From Plecoglossus altivelis (taxonomy: Eukaryota; Chordata; Actinopteri; Osmeriformes; Plecoglossidae): a stretch of DNA of 64,000 nt. The stretch lies in NCBI GenBank assembly GCA_036571765.1, contig BROE01000028.1, positions 6,413,659-6,477,658 of the forward strand, read 5' to 3'. Of this stretch, positions 12,601-22,949 are shown piece after piece. A program made the translations under genes and the position numbers. Within the stretch, counting starts at the first letter, position 1; each line of letters starts with the position of its first letter. The notes beneath the pieces are model-generated. The model searched no databases, was not told where the DNA came from, and was given only the letters and a program-made list of their open reading frames with translations.

Positions 12601-14483
12601 TTTCCTGGGGCGCTGGAGGATGGAGGGAGGTGGACTTGGCCCCCGCGATACAAAGTAATAAGCAAGTATAAAAACCTCTCCATCTGGCCAGGACAGACAT
12701 ACCAAACCCTAGATCTGTTCATACTACATTGCTCCATATCTGACTAACATGGACAAATAAAAGGTATACAAATACATGTACACCTTGAATATAAGTCGAT
12801 CCCTGATGTATAATCATCTATAATGTATTTATCTATAAATCCCTCGGAAGTCTTTGCCAACAGCTCCGACTGTACTGTCAGAGAGGACGCGTCTCTTTCA
12901 GAAACACGCAACAACGGCCCTTTTCTCTCGATCCTCTCGACTTCGAGGTCCGACGTCCAGCCAGAGTGCAGAGAGCGCTTGAGGCAGCAGCACCTCCGTC
13001 CTCCCAGCGCGCTCCGTCCCATCTGCGCCGCAACAGCGCCGCCCTGTGGCGGCGCCGAGGCGCTGCGCGTCGGGAGCCTGGCGGCTCCGCGGGGCCCCCT
13101 GCTGGCTGAGGGGAGGGGAGCGAGGCTCACCTGGATGCCGGAGGTGGTGAAGTAGGGGATCTCGAACTTGACACTGATGGGCGGCTTCCCCTCCTTGTCC
13201 TCCGCCTCCACGCTGGGGAGCCCGAAGTGGGCCCTCATCAGGTACTCCTTCCCCCCCTGGGACAGGCCCACCACAGGACGCGTTAGGATGCAGCGAGGGT
13301 GCGTTTGGAACTGTGCGTGTCTACGATACGTCTGAAGGCACTAGTCAAATACTTCTTTGCGTTGGTAGAATTTGTTGTTGAAGATCTTTTTTTTAAAATA
13401 CAATTCAAGGAAAATCAACTGAACCATTTGAGTGAAAAGTGGAATCTTGTAAATACATACATAGATAGATTTGAGAATATCTTCATATTTGGTATGTTCC
13501 TGATATTAATACATTTACTAGATTCACTACTACATTTTCTATGTATTGTGAAATGTAAGTGAGAGAGTGAGTGTGTATGTGTGTGTGTGTGTGTGTGTGT
13601 GTACGTGCGTGCGTGTGTGTGTGCGTGCAAGCAGGCTCACAGGGAAAGACTTGATGGACCAGACAATCTCGCTGTTTTCAGGGATCCACTTGACACTGCC
13701 CACGGTGGTCTTGAACTTGGGGGAGTCTGCGTCCGTGGGGACCGGAATGTGGATCTCTACATTGTTCGCTGTCGACCTCCTCTTAAACTGACTCTTGGCC
13801 TGGAGGACAGAGAGATGGAGGGAGGGAGGGAGTAAGGGAGGGAGTAAGGGAGGGAGTGAGGGAGGGAATGAGGGAAATGGAGAAGGGAAAAGAAGACCAA
13901 CATGTAAAGAAAGAGATCATGGGTAGATAACGGAACGAGTACCAATCAACCTCCTGCGATAAGTAGTAGTAAAAGCATTATCTTTAGTGGTGCATTATCA
14001 TTAGTAGTTGCATTATCATTAGTAGTGGCATTATCTTTAGTAGTTGCATTATCATTAGTAGTAGCATTATCATTAGTAGTAGCATTATAATTAGTAGTAG
14101 CATTATCATTAGTAGTAGCATTATCATTAGTAGTAGCATTATCATTAGTAGTAGCATTATCATTAGCAGCAGCAGTGCTAACAGTCAGATCATTGGCAGC
14201 TCCAGCTGTAAAATACTCAAATCGACAGTATTGCATTGGCAGCAGTTCACCTTGATCATGTACTCGATCCGGCTGTGAGAGTGCTTCTCTATCACTGACT
14301 CTATCCAGATTAGAGCGCTTTCACACTATAACGGGCGAGAGAGGGAGGAGAGGAGAAGAGAGAGTGAGACAGAGACAGAGAAGAGAGAGGAGAGAGATGA
14401 GAGATGAAGAGAGGAGAGAGAGGAGAGAAAGACAGAGAGAGAGAAAGGAGAGGCAGAGGAGAGAGAGAGAAAGAGAGAGAGGC

Positions 14484-14531
<48 letters not shown>

Positions 14532-14542
14532 AAGAGAGAGGC

Positions 14543-14575
<33 letters not shown>

Positions 14576-17510
14576 CAGAGAGAGAGAGAGAGAGAGAAGA
14601 GAGTAGAGAGAGAAAGAGAGAGAGGCAGAGAGAGAGAGAGGGTTATGGTAAGGCGTCCACAGCGTTGGAGGGTGAGGGTGAAAGCAGCAAAGTGGCGTGT
14701 CCCGTACGTGGGTGTTGAGGCGGTAGGACATGAGCTCAAACTCTCCGTCGGGGGGGATGAAGGAGATGGTGCGGTCGTTCTCGAAGCGGGACAGACGCAC
14801 ACACTGGTGGAACTTGACGTCCTCCAGCTCAACCGACTTGCTCTTCCCTCCTGGCAGAGGGGGGGAGGGGGAGAGGAGGGGGAGAGGAGGGGGAGCGGGA
14901 CAAGTGAGACAAGAGACAAAGAGAGAGTTTCATTTCTCCCATGAACGTCTCTCTTTCTGGAACCTTTGAGTCTCCCCAGAGTTGAAAGACAAAAGGTTTG
15001 TCTCTCCGCACTTCCACCCAGACAGGCCTGACATACACGGCTGAAGTAGGAGAGACAGACGACGACCGCCAGAGGGGCGAGCGAATGGTGGGGGCGGGGG
15101 GGGAACTCACTTCCTGTGTTCTCGAACAAAACCTTGTCGTTGAGGCCCAGGCGCAGCTCTGGCATCCCAGAGAGGAACACTCGCATCTTGATGGAGCCCA
15201 CGATCTCACTGCACAGAACGTTCCCATTGGCACTGACCTAGGAGCAGAACAGGGAGGAGGGAGGGAGGGAGGGAGGGTAGGGAGGAGGGAGGAGGGAGGA
15301 GGGAGGGAGGGAGGAGGTGAGGGAGGGTAGGAGGGAGGGAGCGGAGGGAGGGAGGGAGGGGAGGAGCAAGGAGAGGTGGAACTGAATGTTTGTTGGCCCA
15401 CTCAGCTGTCCTGACAGAGGTCAGAGGTTATCTCTCCATGTCTTCCTCCCTTTCAGAAAGCCCAGACGTGTTTTCATTTGTTTTTTTGGAGCACCACATC
15501 ACTTCAGGTTAGAATAAGAGGCGGATAAATGGAAGGAAAGAGGGAAGGAGGGAGGGAGGGAGAGAAGGAAAGAGAAAAGTTGAAAGCAGTGCATGTGGCT
15601 TCTTACCAGCAGATTGACAGACTCGATGACATCGAGGAACACCTCGTTCTTTCTGTACTTGATCCCCTCAGACCTCCAGGACACAGCGTTGGTGACGGTG
15701 GCAGGAGGGCGCGGGGCCCCTGTGTCCAGCTTGTGGCCCTCCTGGGTGATGTACCTGGAGGGCCCGCACATCACAGCTCACCTCAGGGTTCACACAGAGA
15801 AAGCTGTGCGCAATTCATTTCCAGCCTGAATGGCTCGCGTCTTAAAATAAGTATTGAAACTGAAAAACAAACAAAAACGTAGAACCAAGGCTAGGCTACT
15901 GGTTGAAGGAGGAACGTTTACTCTTGCAGAATCTTGCTGTCGGTCGTCTGAGGGAAGCCAAAGTCCATCAGCTCATCCATCAGCTCGTAGATGATAACAA
16001 AGTTATCTCGGATGCTCTCCTCCTCCAGCTCCTTAAAGTACTCGGAGAACACCTGGGGGAGACAAGAAGCCGTTTGTGGCCGGCGAGATATCGCGCTGCG
16101 GAAGCTTCCGGGTGGAACGCAACCACTCGGAGCGCGCGGCCTGACGGCGGGAGAGGGATGGAAAGCGAGCGAGGAAAAGACGACCCACCTGGATGATCTT
16201 GTAGAGGAAGGAGAAGACCAGGGACACGCAGGCGTTCTTCTTGGACGTCGCCACGACTGACGCGATCGGAGTTAAGGCGGATGAACCGCAGGGATAACTG
16301 GGCGTGATGTCGGTCGACCTTAGAGATGCTAAAACATCCTGCAGGCACGGTTTGGGCCTCCGGACTGTCCTCCTTGACTGTAGTAGTCAGTACTACTACT
16401 CAAGTGAGGCACTTGCAGCGCTAGCGAAAGTGTCATAAGATCCTGAACCTGGCCAATTCATATGCAAAGCTAAATCTTGCAACGTAACTCTTGTCACAGG
16501 GTAAACACAGAGGCAAATACAGTACGTGCAAGAATGTCGTTAGACTCTTTTTGATTGTTAACCTGGCCTTTGCCAAGCACAAGTCTTACAACATCACGAC
16601 CGGCACCCATCAACACACTATTTCCTTCTACCAACAGGAGTACAGCATTCTTGACTATTTATCTGCAACTTTTGCTGCTAAGAGGGGCATAAACTAGTCC
16701 CAGGTGGGTGGAGGGATACGGTAAAGGTTGTTGTGTTTGATCCACAGGAAGCGCACGCCTCCGTGAGCGAGGATGGGGGACAGGTTGCCCTCTTCCTCCT
16801 TGTCCATGAGGATGGGCATGAAGTGCTCGATCTCTGACATGTCCACATCCCCGCGGTAGTTACGGCAGATCAGCACCTGGGGACGTCAGACAAGAGGAAC
16901 GGGAGCTTTCGTTGTGTTCCATGAAACAGTTTGAAATATCTTACTTAGTGCAACTTCCTGTTTTCATCCATTTTTTCCTCTTTCATCTCCGGTTCCCCTG
17001 GTCGGTCTGCATAAAACCCATCGGGTCTTTATCTACTCGTAACTTTTGACAGCATTCTTAAGAGACTGCAGCACAGTACAACAATATCTTGACGTACAAT
17101 ACTGTTCAAAACATCGCCAATATCACCAAAGATAATTCCCCTGGCTCGAGCATATGGATCTAAATATGAATAAGACTGGTACAGATTCTTTAATTCCGTT
17201 TTATTGACCCAGGCAATGATACGGGGGGGCGGCTTAAAAACCTCTTCAACAACAGCACCGAACCAACAACAGCTGGAGGGTGCTGCGGTCATCTAACGTT
17301 AACGTTTAATTAACTCCCTGAATTACAGAAAATCCTCCAGGGTGCGTAATACGTTTTAACCAGGTTGTAATACTTGCCTTAGCTTGCAAGCTTTGCACAG
17401 TAATAATTACAATATTCATAACGCTAGCACGATGAAACGCAAAGGAGTCTGGCTCGGCTCTGTCCTACCTTGCCTTTGAGGTCCAATACATAAACCGCAC
17501 TTGCTGACAT
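3604..17510 (-). CDS. ap1m1: AP-1 complex subunit mu-1 (clathrin adaptor medium chain)
   Basis: This is the medium chain of the AP-1 clathrin adaptor, which binds Tyr-based sorting signals at the trans-Golgi network and endosomes. Twelve coding exons on the minus strand, in transcript order: 17510-17469, 16876-16720, 16256-16189, 16052-15922, 15754-15607, 15237-15111, 14850-14708, 14325-14251, 13799-13641, 13256-13131, 8790-8715 and 3626-3604. They sum to 1275 nt (424 aa plus stop; human AP1M1 is 423) with all phases consistent. The start MSASAVYVLDLKGK, the longin-like N-terminal half and the C-terminal mu-homology domain all align with AP1M1. Residues such as NVEIHIPVP and VEAEDKEGKPP favour AP1M1 over AP1M2, and the protein ends YQLRTQ. 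Oddities: exon 8 begins Cys-Glu-Ser-Ala where human has Val-Lys-Pro; the last coding exon is only 23 nt and lies 5.1 kb from the previous one. A fish-specific mu-1 paralog is possible. Confidence 0.96.
3631..3680. repeat. (GA/CT)n tract serving as polypyrimidine tract of ap1m1 exon 12
   Basis: A GA-repeat on the plus strand reads CT-repeat on the minus strand and leads directly into TTAG at the acceptor of the 23-nt terminal exon. The microsatellite therefore supplies the polypyrimidine tract. Confidence 0.85.
5476..5770. repeat. (CA)n and ACACACCAA-type tandem repeat
   Basis: A CA run at 5476-5515 is followed, after 70 bp of unique DNA, by about 180 bp in which CA runs are punctuated at irregular intervals by CCAA. 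It lies within ap1m1 intron 11. Confidence 0.9.
6346..6402. repeat. 15-bp GCTGCAGGCT-type tandem repeat
   Basis: About three copies of a 15-bp unit containing PstI-like CTGCAG cores. A separate short array of a 15-16 bp CCTCCGCGCG unit follows at about 6538-6580. Both lie within ap1m1 intron 11. Confidence 0.75.
7014..7014. other. Single undetermined base at a homopolymer junction
   Basis: One N separates a run of ten G from a run of A, which suggests a homopolymer the assembly could not resolve. Confidence 0.9.
8344..8480. repeat. 41-bp minisatellite, about 3.3 copies
   Basis: Units begin at 8344, 8385, 8426 and 8467 (the last truncated). Each starts GAACCTGGCAACCTCTCTTC and differs at a few bases. 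The unit length is not a multiple of three, so it is not coding. It lies in ap1m1 intron 11, close to the 3' side of exon 11. Confidence 0.92.
9163..9503. repeat. Long compound (CA)n / ACAGACAC array
   Basis: About 340 bp of CA runs punctuated by CAGACA and CCACAG variants, giving a higher-order periodicity of about 8-12 bp. The large apparent Cys-Val or His-Thr frames on both strands are products of this array. Confidence 0.95.
10116..10310. repeat. GGGA/GGAA polypurine tract
   Basis: About 195 bp in which the plus strand is almost entirely G and A, with many runs of three or more G. Such tracts can form triplex or G-quadruplex structures. It lies in ap1m1 intron 10. Confidence 0.92.
10656..10785. 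repeat. 32-bp minisatellite, about 4 copies, with a GATTGG core
   Basis: Units begin at 10656, 10688, 10720 and 10752. The first three keep GTGATTGG, an inverted CCAAT box; in the fourth it is GTGATGGG. It lies in ap1m1 intron 10. Confidence 0.9.
11598..11673. other. Assembly gap of 76 N
   Basis: Seventy-six undetermined bases flanked on both sides by G-rich sequence, inside ap1m1 intron 10. Confidence 0.99.
13975..14170. repeat. 18-bp ATT-rich minisatellite, about 11 copies
   Basis: Tandem copies of an 18-bp unit of the form GCATTATCATTAGTAGTA, with variants TCTTTAG, TAATTAG and a 3' GCAGCAGC decay. It sits in ap1m1 intron 8, between exon 9 and exon 8. On the minus strand it translates as an Asn-Asp-Asn-Ala-Thr-Thr repeat, but the flanking splice sites exclude it from the mRNA. 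Confidence 0.93.
14336..14642. repeat. (GA/CT)n array next to ap1m1 exon 8 acceptor
   Basis: About 300 bp of GA-rich repeat, reading CT-rich on the minus strand. It ends 10-15 bp from the exon 8 acceptor and supplies its pyrimidine tract. Confidence 0.93.
15245..15368. repeat. GGGA-type polypurine repeat
   Basis: Purine-only GGGAGGA array in the ap1m1 intron upstream (in transcript sense) of exon 6. On the minus strand it is a long pyrimidine tract close to that acceptor. A similar, shorter array lies at 13805-13880 before exon 9. Confidence 0.9.
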
Positions 17511-17760
17511 CTTCGGCTTAGAGGCCGTGCAGTACGTGACGGTGGAAAATGAATTAATTATATATAACTGATAATAATAGCTTGCTTGTTACAGTTAAAG
17601 TCGTAGCGTAGCATCCACAGATGCTACCTAACTAGATGTTCCTTACTGCCATCGGACCGGGTACAAGCACACGTCACAAATCGGAAAAGCAAAGCGTTTT
17701 CCGGTTTCAGTAAACTTCCTCGACGCATCGCGTAAGCATTTCCGGTTTGTGTACCGCATA
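17511..17760 (-). promoter_or_regulatory. ap1m1: ap1m1 promoter region with two ETS motifs
   Basis: Upstream of the ap1m1 start codon, the minus strand carries two copies of AAACCGGAAA, with CCGGAA cores at 17699-17704 and 17740-17745. A TGACGT CRE-like half site lies at about 17671-17676. No TATA box is evident. Paired ETS sites are typical of TATA-less housekeeping promoters. Assignment is by motif only. Confidence 0.5.
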
Positions 17761-17993
17761 TGTCAGACACTGTACTATCACTAACACGTCATAAATATGA
17801 CAATGTTATACTTTGAACATATTTATCTTCACCATAGCAGACCTGAGAGATGAGCATCTCCTGGACAGTCCTATTGCGCAACTCATTGGACATTAACCCT
17901 TAACTGCCTGTGGGTGTAACAAGTGTTAGTTTACATGTGAGTGTAACCAGTAATTAGTGAGACTCATGCACCACCAGTAACATTTAAATGAGT

Positions 17994-17999
17994 TTTATT
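17994..17999 (-). promoter_or_regulatory. fam32a: fam32a polyadenylation signal (AATAAA)
   Basis: TTTATT on the plus strand reads AATAAA on the minus strand, about 300 nt past the fam32a stop codon. It is the first clear signal and would give a short 3' UTR ending before the ap1m1 promoter. Confidence 0.65.
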
Positions 18000-18295
18000 A
18001 CATACATTTAATCAAAATAATGATATAGAGGTACATTGGCTAACCATATCCAATGTATTCAATTGTCAATAACAAACCAAATCCCAAACTGAAAGAATTT
18101 GTCAGCGTACCCCTATTCGCTCAAATTACTTCGGTGAAATAACAAGAACACTATAACACTGACGTATATTCATGTACAATGTATTACACTGTATAATATG
18201 AAGGCTTTTCACCAAGTCTCTAAATGCAAAACCATTAAAAAAAAACAGAAAGTAAATCGGAGCCGTCGGAAGAAGGGAAAACCCAGCGCTGCTTC

Positions 18296-19249
18296 TCACT
18301 TGGTCCAGCTGACCTTTGGGATGTCGTAATGTTCCGTCAGTTTGTCCAGATGTCTGTTAAAATCCTGGAAAATGGGAAATACAAACCACTCTTCAAGCGG
18401 AGGAGTAAAGGTCTTACAAAGAAAGAAAGAAAAGGTATCCAGCATTTCCAGTCCAAGTACCTCGACTATACACCCCATGCTAAGTCATGCATTTCCCATT
18501 GGTCGGCTGGAAAAAAACACAATTAAAGACGTTTTGACCATAAAAATCTTACCTCAACTCTGCGCTTGTGAGTTTTAGATGCTTTGTTCAAAATCCTTTC
18601 CATTTGCTAAACGACAAAGTAGCCACGATTAGGACATAACACATCTACATTTCAATAGCTGTAAATATGCCTACTAATACACACAATAATAGAACCTATG
18701 CCTGAATACCAGCCTCCCAGTCCTGTACACCTAATTAAATGGCACATTGGGAGACATCCTCTGGGTACATGATCTACCGCACAATCACTGAAACAAAAAA
18801 GAGTGATTCACACAACTCACTCTCTTCTCTTGCATCTTATCGAAGGCCATTTGGGCTGGCGTTCGCTTGTCAACATATCCCGTCTTGGCTTCTTCCTCGT
18901 CATTCTGGCTAGCCAAGGCCTGCTCCAAACGCTCTTTCCTCTCCTTGTCCTTCTTCTTCTTCCTATAGGAGCAGATGGGATAGATAGATGACGGGATTTT
19001 CCACAGAAAGACAACATACTGTGTCTCTCGTCTGTTTCTCTAACACATCAGCTTTCGACAGCACAGCAGCTAGCTGGAAAGCCTACAGCGTCATACCCAT
19101 ATTCGCGTGATCCAACAGGGACTTAGATCAACAAAATAATAAAGGTAATACATAACTATATAGCAAAACACCTACTTTTTCCCCGCTGAAAGGGAGCCCA
19201 GTCCTTTCAATTTCAAAGAACCTTTCTGGACCGTCGCGTAGTCCGACAT
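18296..19249 (-). CDS. fam32a: FAM32A (OTAG-12), spliceosome-associated small protein
   Basis: Four coding exons in transcript order: 19249-19176, 18962-18821, 18606-18553 and 18364-18296. They total 339 nt, giving 112 aa, the same length as human FAM32A. The N-terminus (MSDYATVQKGSLKLKG) is followed by a Lys-rich stretch, a conserved DKRTPAQ-AF-KMQEKRQMERIL block, and the near-invariant C-terminus ending DIPKVSWTK. FAM32A is known from human post-catalytic spliceosome structures, where its C-terminus reaches the active site and helps 3' exon docking. Older literature ties it to growth control and apoptosis. The gene lies upstream of ap1m1 on the same strand, matching the FAM32A-AP1M1 order I recall for human 19p13.11. 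It shares a short divergent promoter with mrpl54. Confidence 0.97.
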
Positions 19250-19543
19250 CTTGTTGTTACAATGTAGACGATCTTCTTCTCGTTGTTATTGTCTTTAGAC
19301 TGGCTGATCATGTTCATTGCCACACGAGGTGCCAATGCTGCCACCCTCCGTTGTGGGGAGGAATGACATCTTTGAAATTTCAAGTGACAGCCGATGTTTT
19401 AGGAGCTATTTCCTTCCTTGCGGGGGCAGTAATGTGCTTCTTATGCCGCTGTGGTTGCATTTGAGTGGATAGAAGAAACTACCCGGAAAAGAAGACAACG
19501 AATGTCAAACCAAATACGCATGGCTGTCTGCTATATTTAAAAG
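19250..19543. promoter_or_regulatory. Divergent (bidirectional) fam32a / mrpl54 promoter
   Basis: Only 294 bp separate the two start codons, which face away from each other. A CCGGAA ETS (GABPA/NRF-2 type) core at 19483-19488 fits a mitochondrial ribosomal protein promoter. On the mrpl54 side an upstream ATG at 19502 opens a 12-codon frame that ends at 19540, 3 nt before the mrpl54 start. Whether it is in the mRNA depends on the transcription start. Confidence 0.6.
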
Positions 19544-20953
19544 ATGTCAGGGCTTCATCTAATTCGCTCGGCAACGCTGCAACTAAAATGTTTGACAAGC
19601 AACTCACAGACGGGGTTTTGTATAAACAATCTTTTGCATAGAATTCCGAGTTGTGGATACGCCAAGAAAGTTGGTAAGCTTGCTGTCCTATCTTTGGTCA
19701 AGATTATGAAATGGCAATGAGAAATGATTGAACTTCAAACAAGGATGTAATTACTACAAAAGTATGAACGAAGATTCAAATCAGGTTTCAGCCCGCGACC
19801 CAACTCAGACATCCACGATTTAGACACACGCACGCACATACACACACATACACATGAGACAATCAAACGCTCATTTCAGTATTCTAGGAAATAATTTCAC
19901 CACAGATTTAAAACCAAAGGTTTGTTTTATACTCGACTGGTATTTTACGCTGTATGAGGATCTAGTCCACTAGTTTTACGTTCAGAATAGCCAACACCAT
20001 TTGCTGTCATGTTAAACCAAGTAATGCAAACAGAAGCCCCCCTTTTCTGCGCGTGCCTTCAAAATATAATTTCAGTGACTTTGTTCCCCTTTTAAACTTC
20101 CTCTGGGATGCGTTGAAATCAAATCCAATCGCTCACTCTACGTCAAAATGTACTGTGGTAGTCACAACCCAACTCCTGTATTGACATGTCATGTTTTCTT
20201 GCGTTCAAAAGATTCAAAAGGCATGCTCAAATTACGCTGGTCCCCGACCTTTGTCTCTTCCTATTATTGCGATGACGCATCCCAGAGACAGATTTCCAGG
20301 ATTACACAATGATGCAGTGAGGTGGCATTGTGCATCATCCATGTTCAATTGATCCACTGTCGCCATGTCTATCCCAGCGGGCAAAGGGAAGGGCAAAGGC
20401 ATGCTGAAGGAAGCTCTGAAGGGACCAGAAGTGTGTAAGGACCCTGTGAAGCTCACCTCCCATGCTATCGGAGCCAACATCTTCAAGGCCGGAGACGACC
20501 CTCAACTTCGACCTCCGCAAGATTACCCAGACTGGTACGAGCGTCAAAGTTCTAACCTGTTACGTTGTACACACCTGTTTTCTCTGGGACTGAGGTCCGT
20601 CTGCGCTGCTTTTAAGTCTAAGCACAGTACGGAATATGTTCCCATCCCTCTGTATGGACCAAGTAGGATCATGTTGAATGGCTTCAAACATTTTAATTCA
20701 AATCAACTGTATGAAACTCAGAAATCCATGGAAGAACTAGGGGGTCAGATGGATGAATGATGTGTACCTGCTAACCATTTTGTATCCTGACGGTTATTTT
20801 CCAATGCCCTTTTTCCTCAGGCTGTTCCAGTTGGACCTGGGTCCCCCAAAAAAGCTGGCCGACTTGGAGCCAGACAGCTGGGAGTACATCAAGGTTCTTC
20901 GCAAGGAGCACATGTGGCGATTCAATAAACTGAACAAGGGCAAGAGGCTGTAG
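19544..20953 (+). CDS. mrpl54: Mitochondrial large ribosomal subunit protein mL54
   Basis: Three coding exons: 19544-19673, 20378-20534 and 20821-20953 (420 nt, 139 aa; human MRPL54 is 138). Exon 1 encodes a basic, hydroxylated N-terminus without acidic residues, typical of a mitochondrial targeting peptide. Exons 2-3 carry the conserved core: a Gly-Lys repeat, KEALKGPEVCKDPV, the DYPDWLFQ junction, LGPPKKLADLEPDS, and the basic C-terminus ending NKLNKGKRL. The product is a component of the mitochondrial 39S ribosomal subunit. The start was chosen because the upstream ATG frame closes before it and because of the targeting peptide. A conventional AATAAA follows at 21217. Confidence 0.97.
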
Positions 20954-21216
20954 GAGTGGCGAGGAATGGACAAACGATTCTCATTTCCCACTGTCTTTTG
21001 TCAATTGGTTTCCAATTGTCGACTGGGGCAGTGAATGTTTTTGTAAAGTTAGGTTTGAGTGTCTTGCTTGAAGATGTAGATGTTGACAGTGTGCCATTTT
21101 CTTCAGCTGTGGTACCATACCGATAGCGACTATGTGGTCTACACACATTTTCACAAGGTAAAATAAGACAGGTTGAAAGCCTGTGATGTTTGAAAGTGTG
21201 ATATTAAACCAACAGA

Positions 21217-21222
21217 AATAAA
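21217..21222 (+). promoter_or_regulatory. mrpl54: mrpl54 polyadenylation signal (AATAAA)
   Basis: Canonical AATAAA 264 nt after the mrpl54 stop codon, in AT-rich context. Confidence 0.75.
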
Positions 21223-22094
21223 TGACTTTTCTATGCGTTTTATCTCATTCTTGTACCCCATGAAAAAGACAAATACAGTTTTAGATAACTTGAACGTGTC
21301 GGTGCGTTTGTGCGGCGTCGCTATACTATACTCTCATTGGCTCAGGGGTAGGTGAAAGTAAAGTTGGGCAACAGGGGAAACAGTTCATGCAAATACAGAG
21401 AAGAGGAACAGAAATGAGTTAAACTGAATTCAGATACTTGACCTCGAGTCATAGTTGACTGGCACAAACTGGAGACCACATTTTAGAATATCTTTAGTAA
21501 ATATTGTGGTTATTTTACAAGTGCTGTTCCGACCTCTTACTTTTGATAAATACCGCATCCAACCTGTTTCTGTATCATTCATCGGAAACTCCGTCTGAAC
21601 GGAAACGGGTCCTGCAATAGAAGTTGGCTCTAACGTTTTGAAGTCAAGTAAATTAATTCACATTTCGGTTTACATTCCGGAAGCAGTTGGATACAGGTAA
21701 TCTCGCATTGACTTAATTTGTCGTACTAAATTAAACACAAGGACTGCGATTCAAACTGACAGTTGTTTTTGTCTTCAGAAATGCGTCCTATAGTTTTGGT
21801 TGACTTTAGATTACTCTGATTACTTTGTGTAATTATTTTTTTACATAGCCTACTCGTCATGCTTAACTGTAGCCTACATGATGGTTGCAACAAGAAATCT
21901 TCTGTAAAATAATGTAGACTATAGGGCGTGACTGACACCGAAGCAATAACGCTGCATGTAGACAACCACTCAATGACTTGCCCCACCAGTTTGACGTGCG
22001 TGCTTTAAAACTTTAGTTTGAAATACTTATTTAAACCTTTCACAAGCGTATTGCTTTATAGTGTGTTTAAAGCGGACAGCGCTGACGCTGAAAG
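21223..22094. other. Intergenic interval and 5' region of the paracaspase gene
   Basis: About 870 bp of unique sequence with no recognisable exon. It must contain the promoter and 5' UTR of the downstream paracaspase gene. An inverted CCAAT (ATTGG) lies near 21337. No clear TATA box. Confidence 0.5.
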
Positions 22095-22914
22095 ATGGGT
22101 GACTGGAATATAGGCCTTGGTACCTTGAGTGAAGAAGCTCTCGGTCGGTTAGCACAGCTGCTAGACAACTCAGACTGTGGATGGAGACAACTGGCCAGTG
22201 TGGTGACTGAGCAGCCTCGGTATCGCTGCAGGTGAGAAAGATTGTCTCTTTACTCAATACATTGTGAATAGGTCACTCAAGCGGGGCATATATTGAGAAG
22301 AGGGTATACCGTATACTGCTATATTCAATAACGAACAGTCTTCATGCTGCCTCACGAATACTGTTAACGTCATGAAACGAACCTTGACAAAGCCAGTGTC
22401 TGAGTTGGCCAGGATGAAAGGAAGTTTGTCTCAACTGATTCTGCGCAGTGAGAAGGAGATGACGAGCTGCTCGCTCCAGGTGCTGAGCCCCACAGGCAGC
22501 CCAGGACGCTTCCTCCTGGCCCTGCTGGCAGACCGCTCATGCCCCCTGGGCTTCCTGTTGCACTGCCTGAAGAAGATGGACCACCAGGATGCTGTCCAGT
22601 ACCTCACTACCACAGGTACATGCTCTCTCTCTCCCTCCCTCCCAGAGCCCAATGACTAGAAGGTTTGACACATCTACTCAGATAATGTGTCAACATGAAG
22701 TGAATATGTCTGAATATGATGTGATAGGGAACTGAGCAGGACATGTGAAACATAGTTCGGATGGATCAATTCCAAGGTTGCCGAGTTCACGATTAAAGGA
22801 ACTGCTTCAGCAGGAGGACTACATCATAGCGAAAGTGGAACTTTCAACGTTCCATTGTTGAGGAACAGTTGCATGCTTTAAAAGCAGTCCTTAACATTTC
22901 CGTTTTTGTTATTG

Positions 22915-22949
<35 letters not shown>

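Larger units (their letters stand above)
8791..13130 (-). other. ap1m1: ap1m1 intron 10, repeat-rich, contains assembly gap
   Basis: A 4.3-kb intron holding a 340-bp CA-rich array, a 200-bp polypurine tract, a 32-bp minisatellite and a 76-base N gap. No further gene was recognised. The other ap1m1 introns are mostly below 1 kb. Confidence 0.8.

Noticed and set aside
14326..15201. 291-aa minus-strand open frame rich in Ser-Leu
   Set aside because: It reads through the GA/CT array and short introns of ap1m1. Only the pieces at 14708-14850 and 15111-15237 belong to real exons.
22413..22448. Upstream acceptor for paracaspase exon 2, adding 12 residues
   Set aside because: The acceptor at 22449 has a better pyrimidine tract and restores the family spacing before the CSL-x-VL motif.
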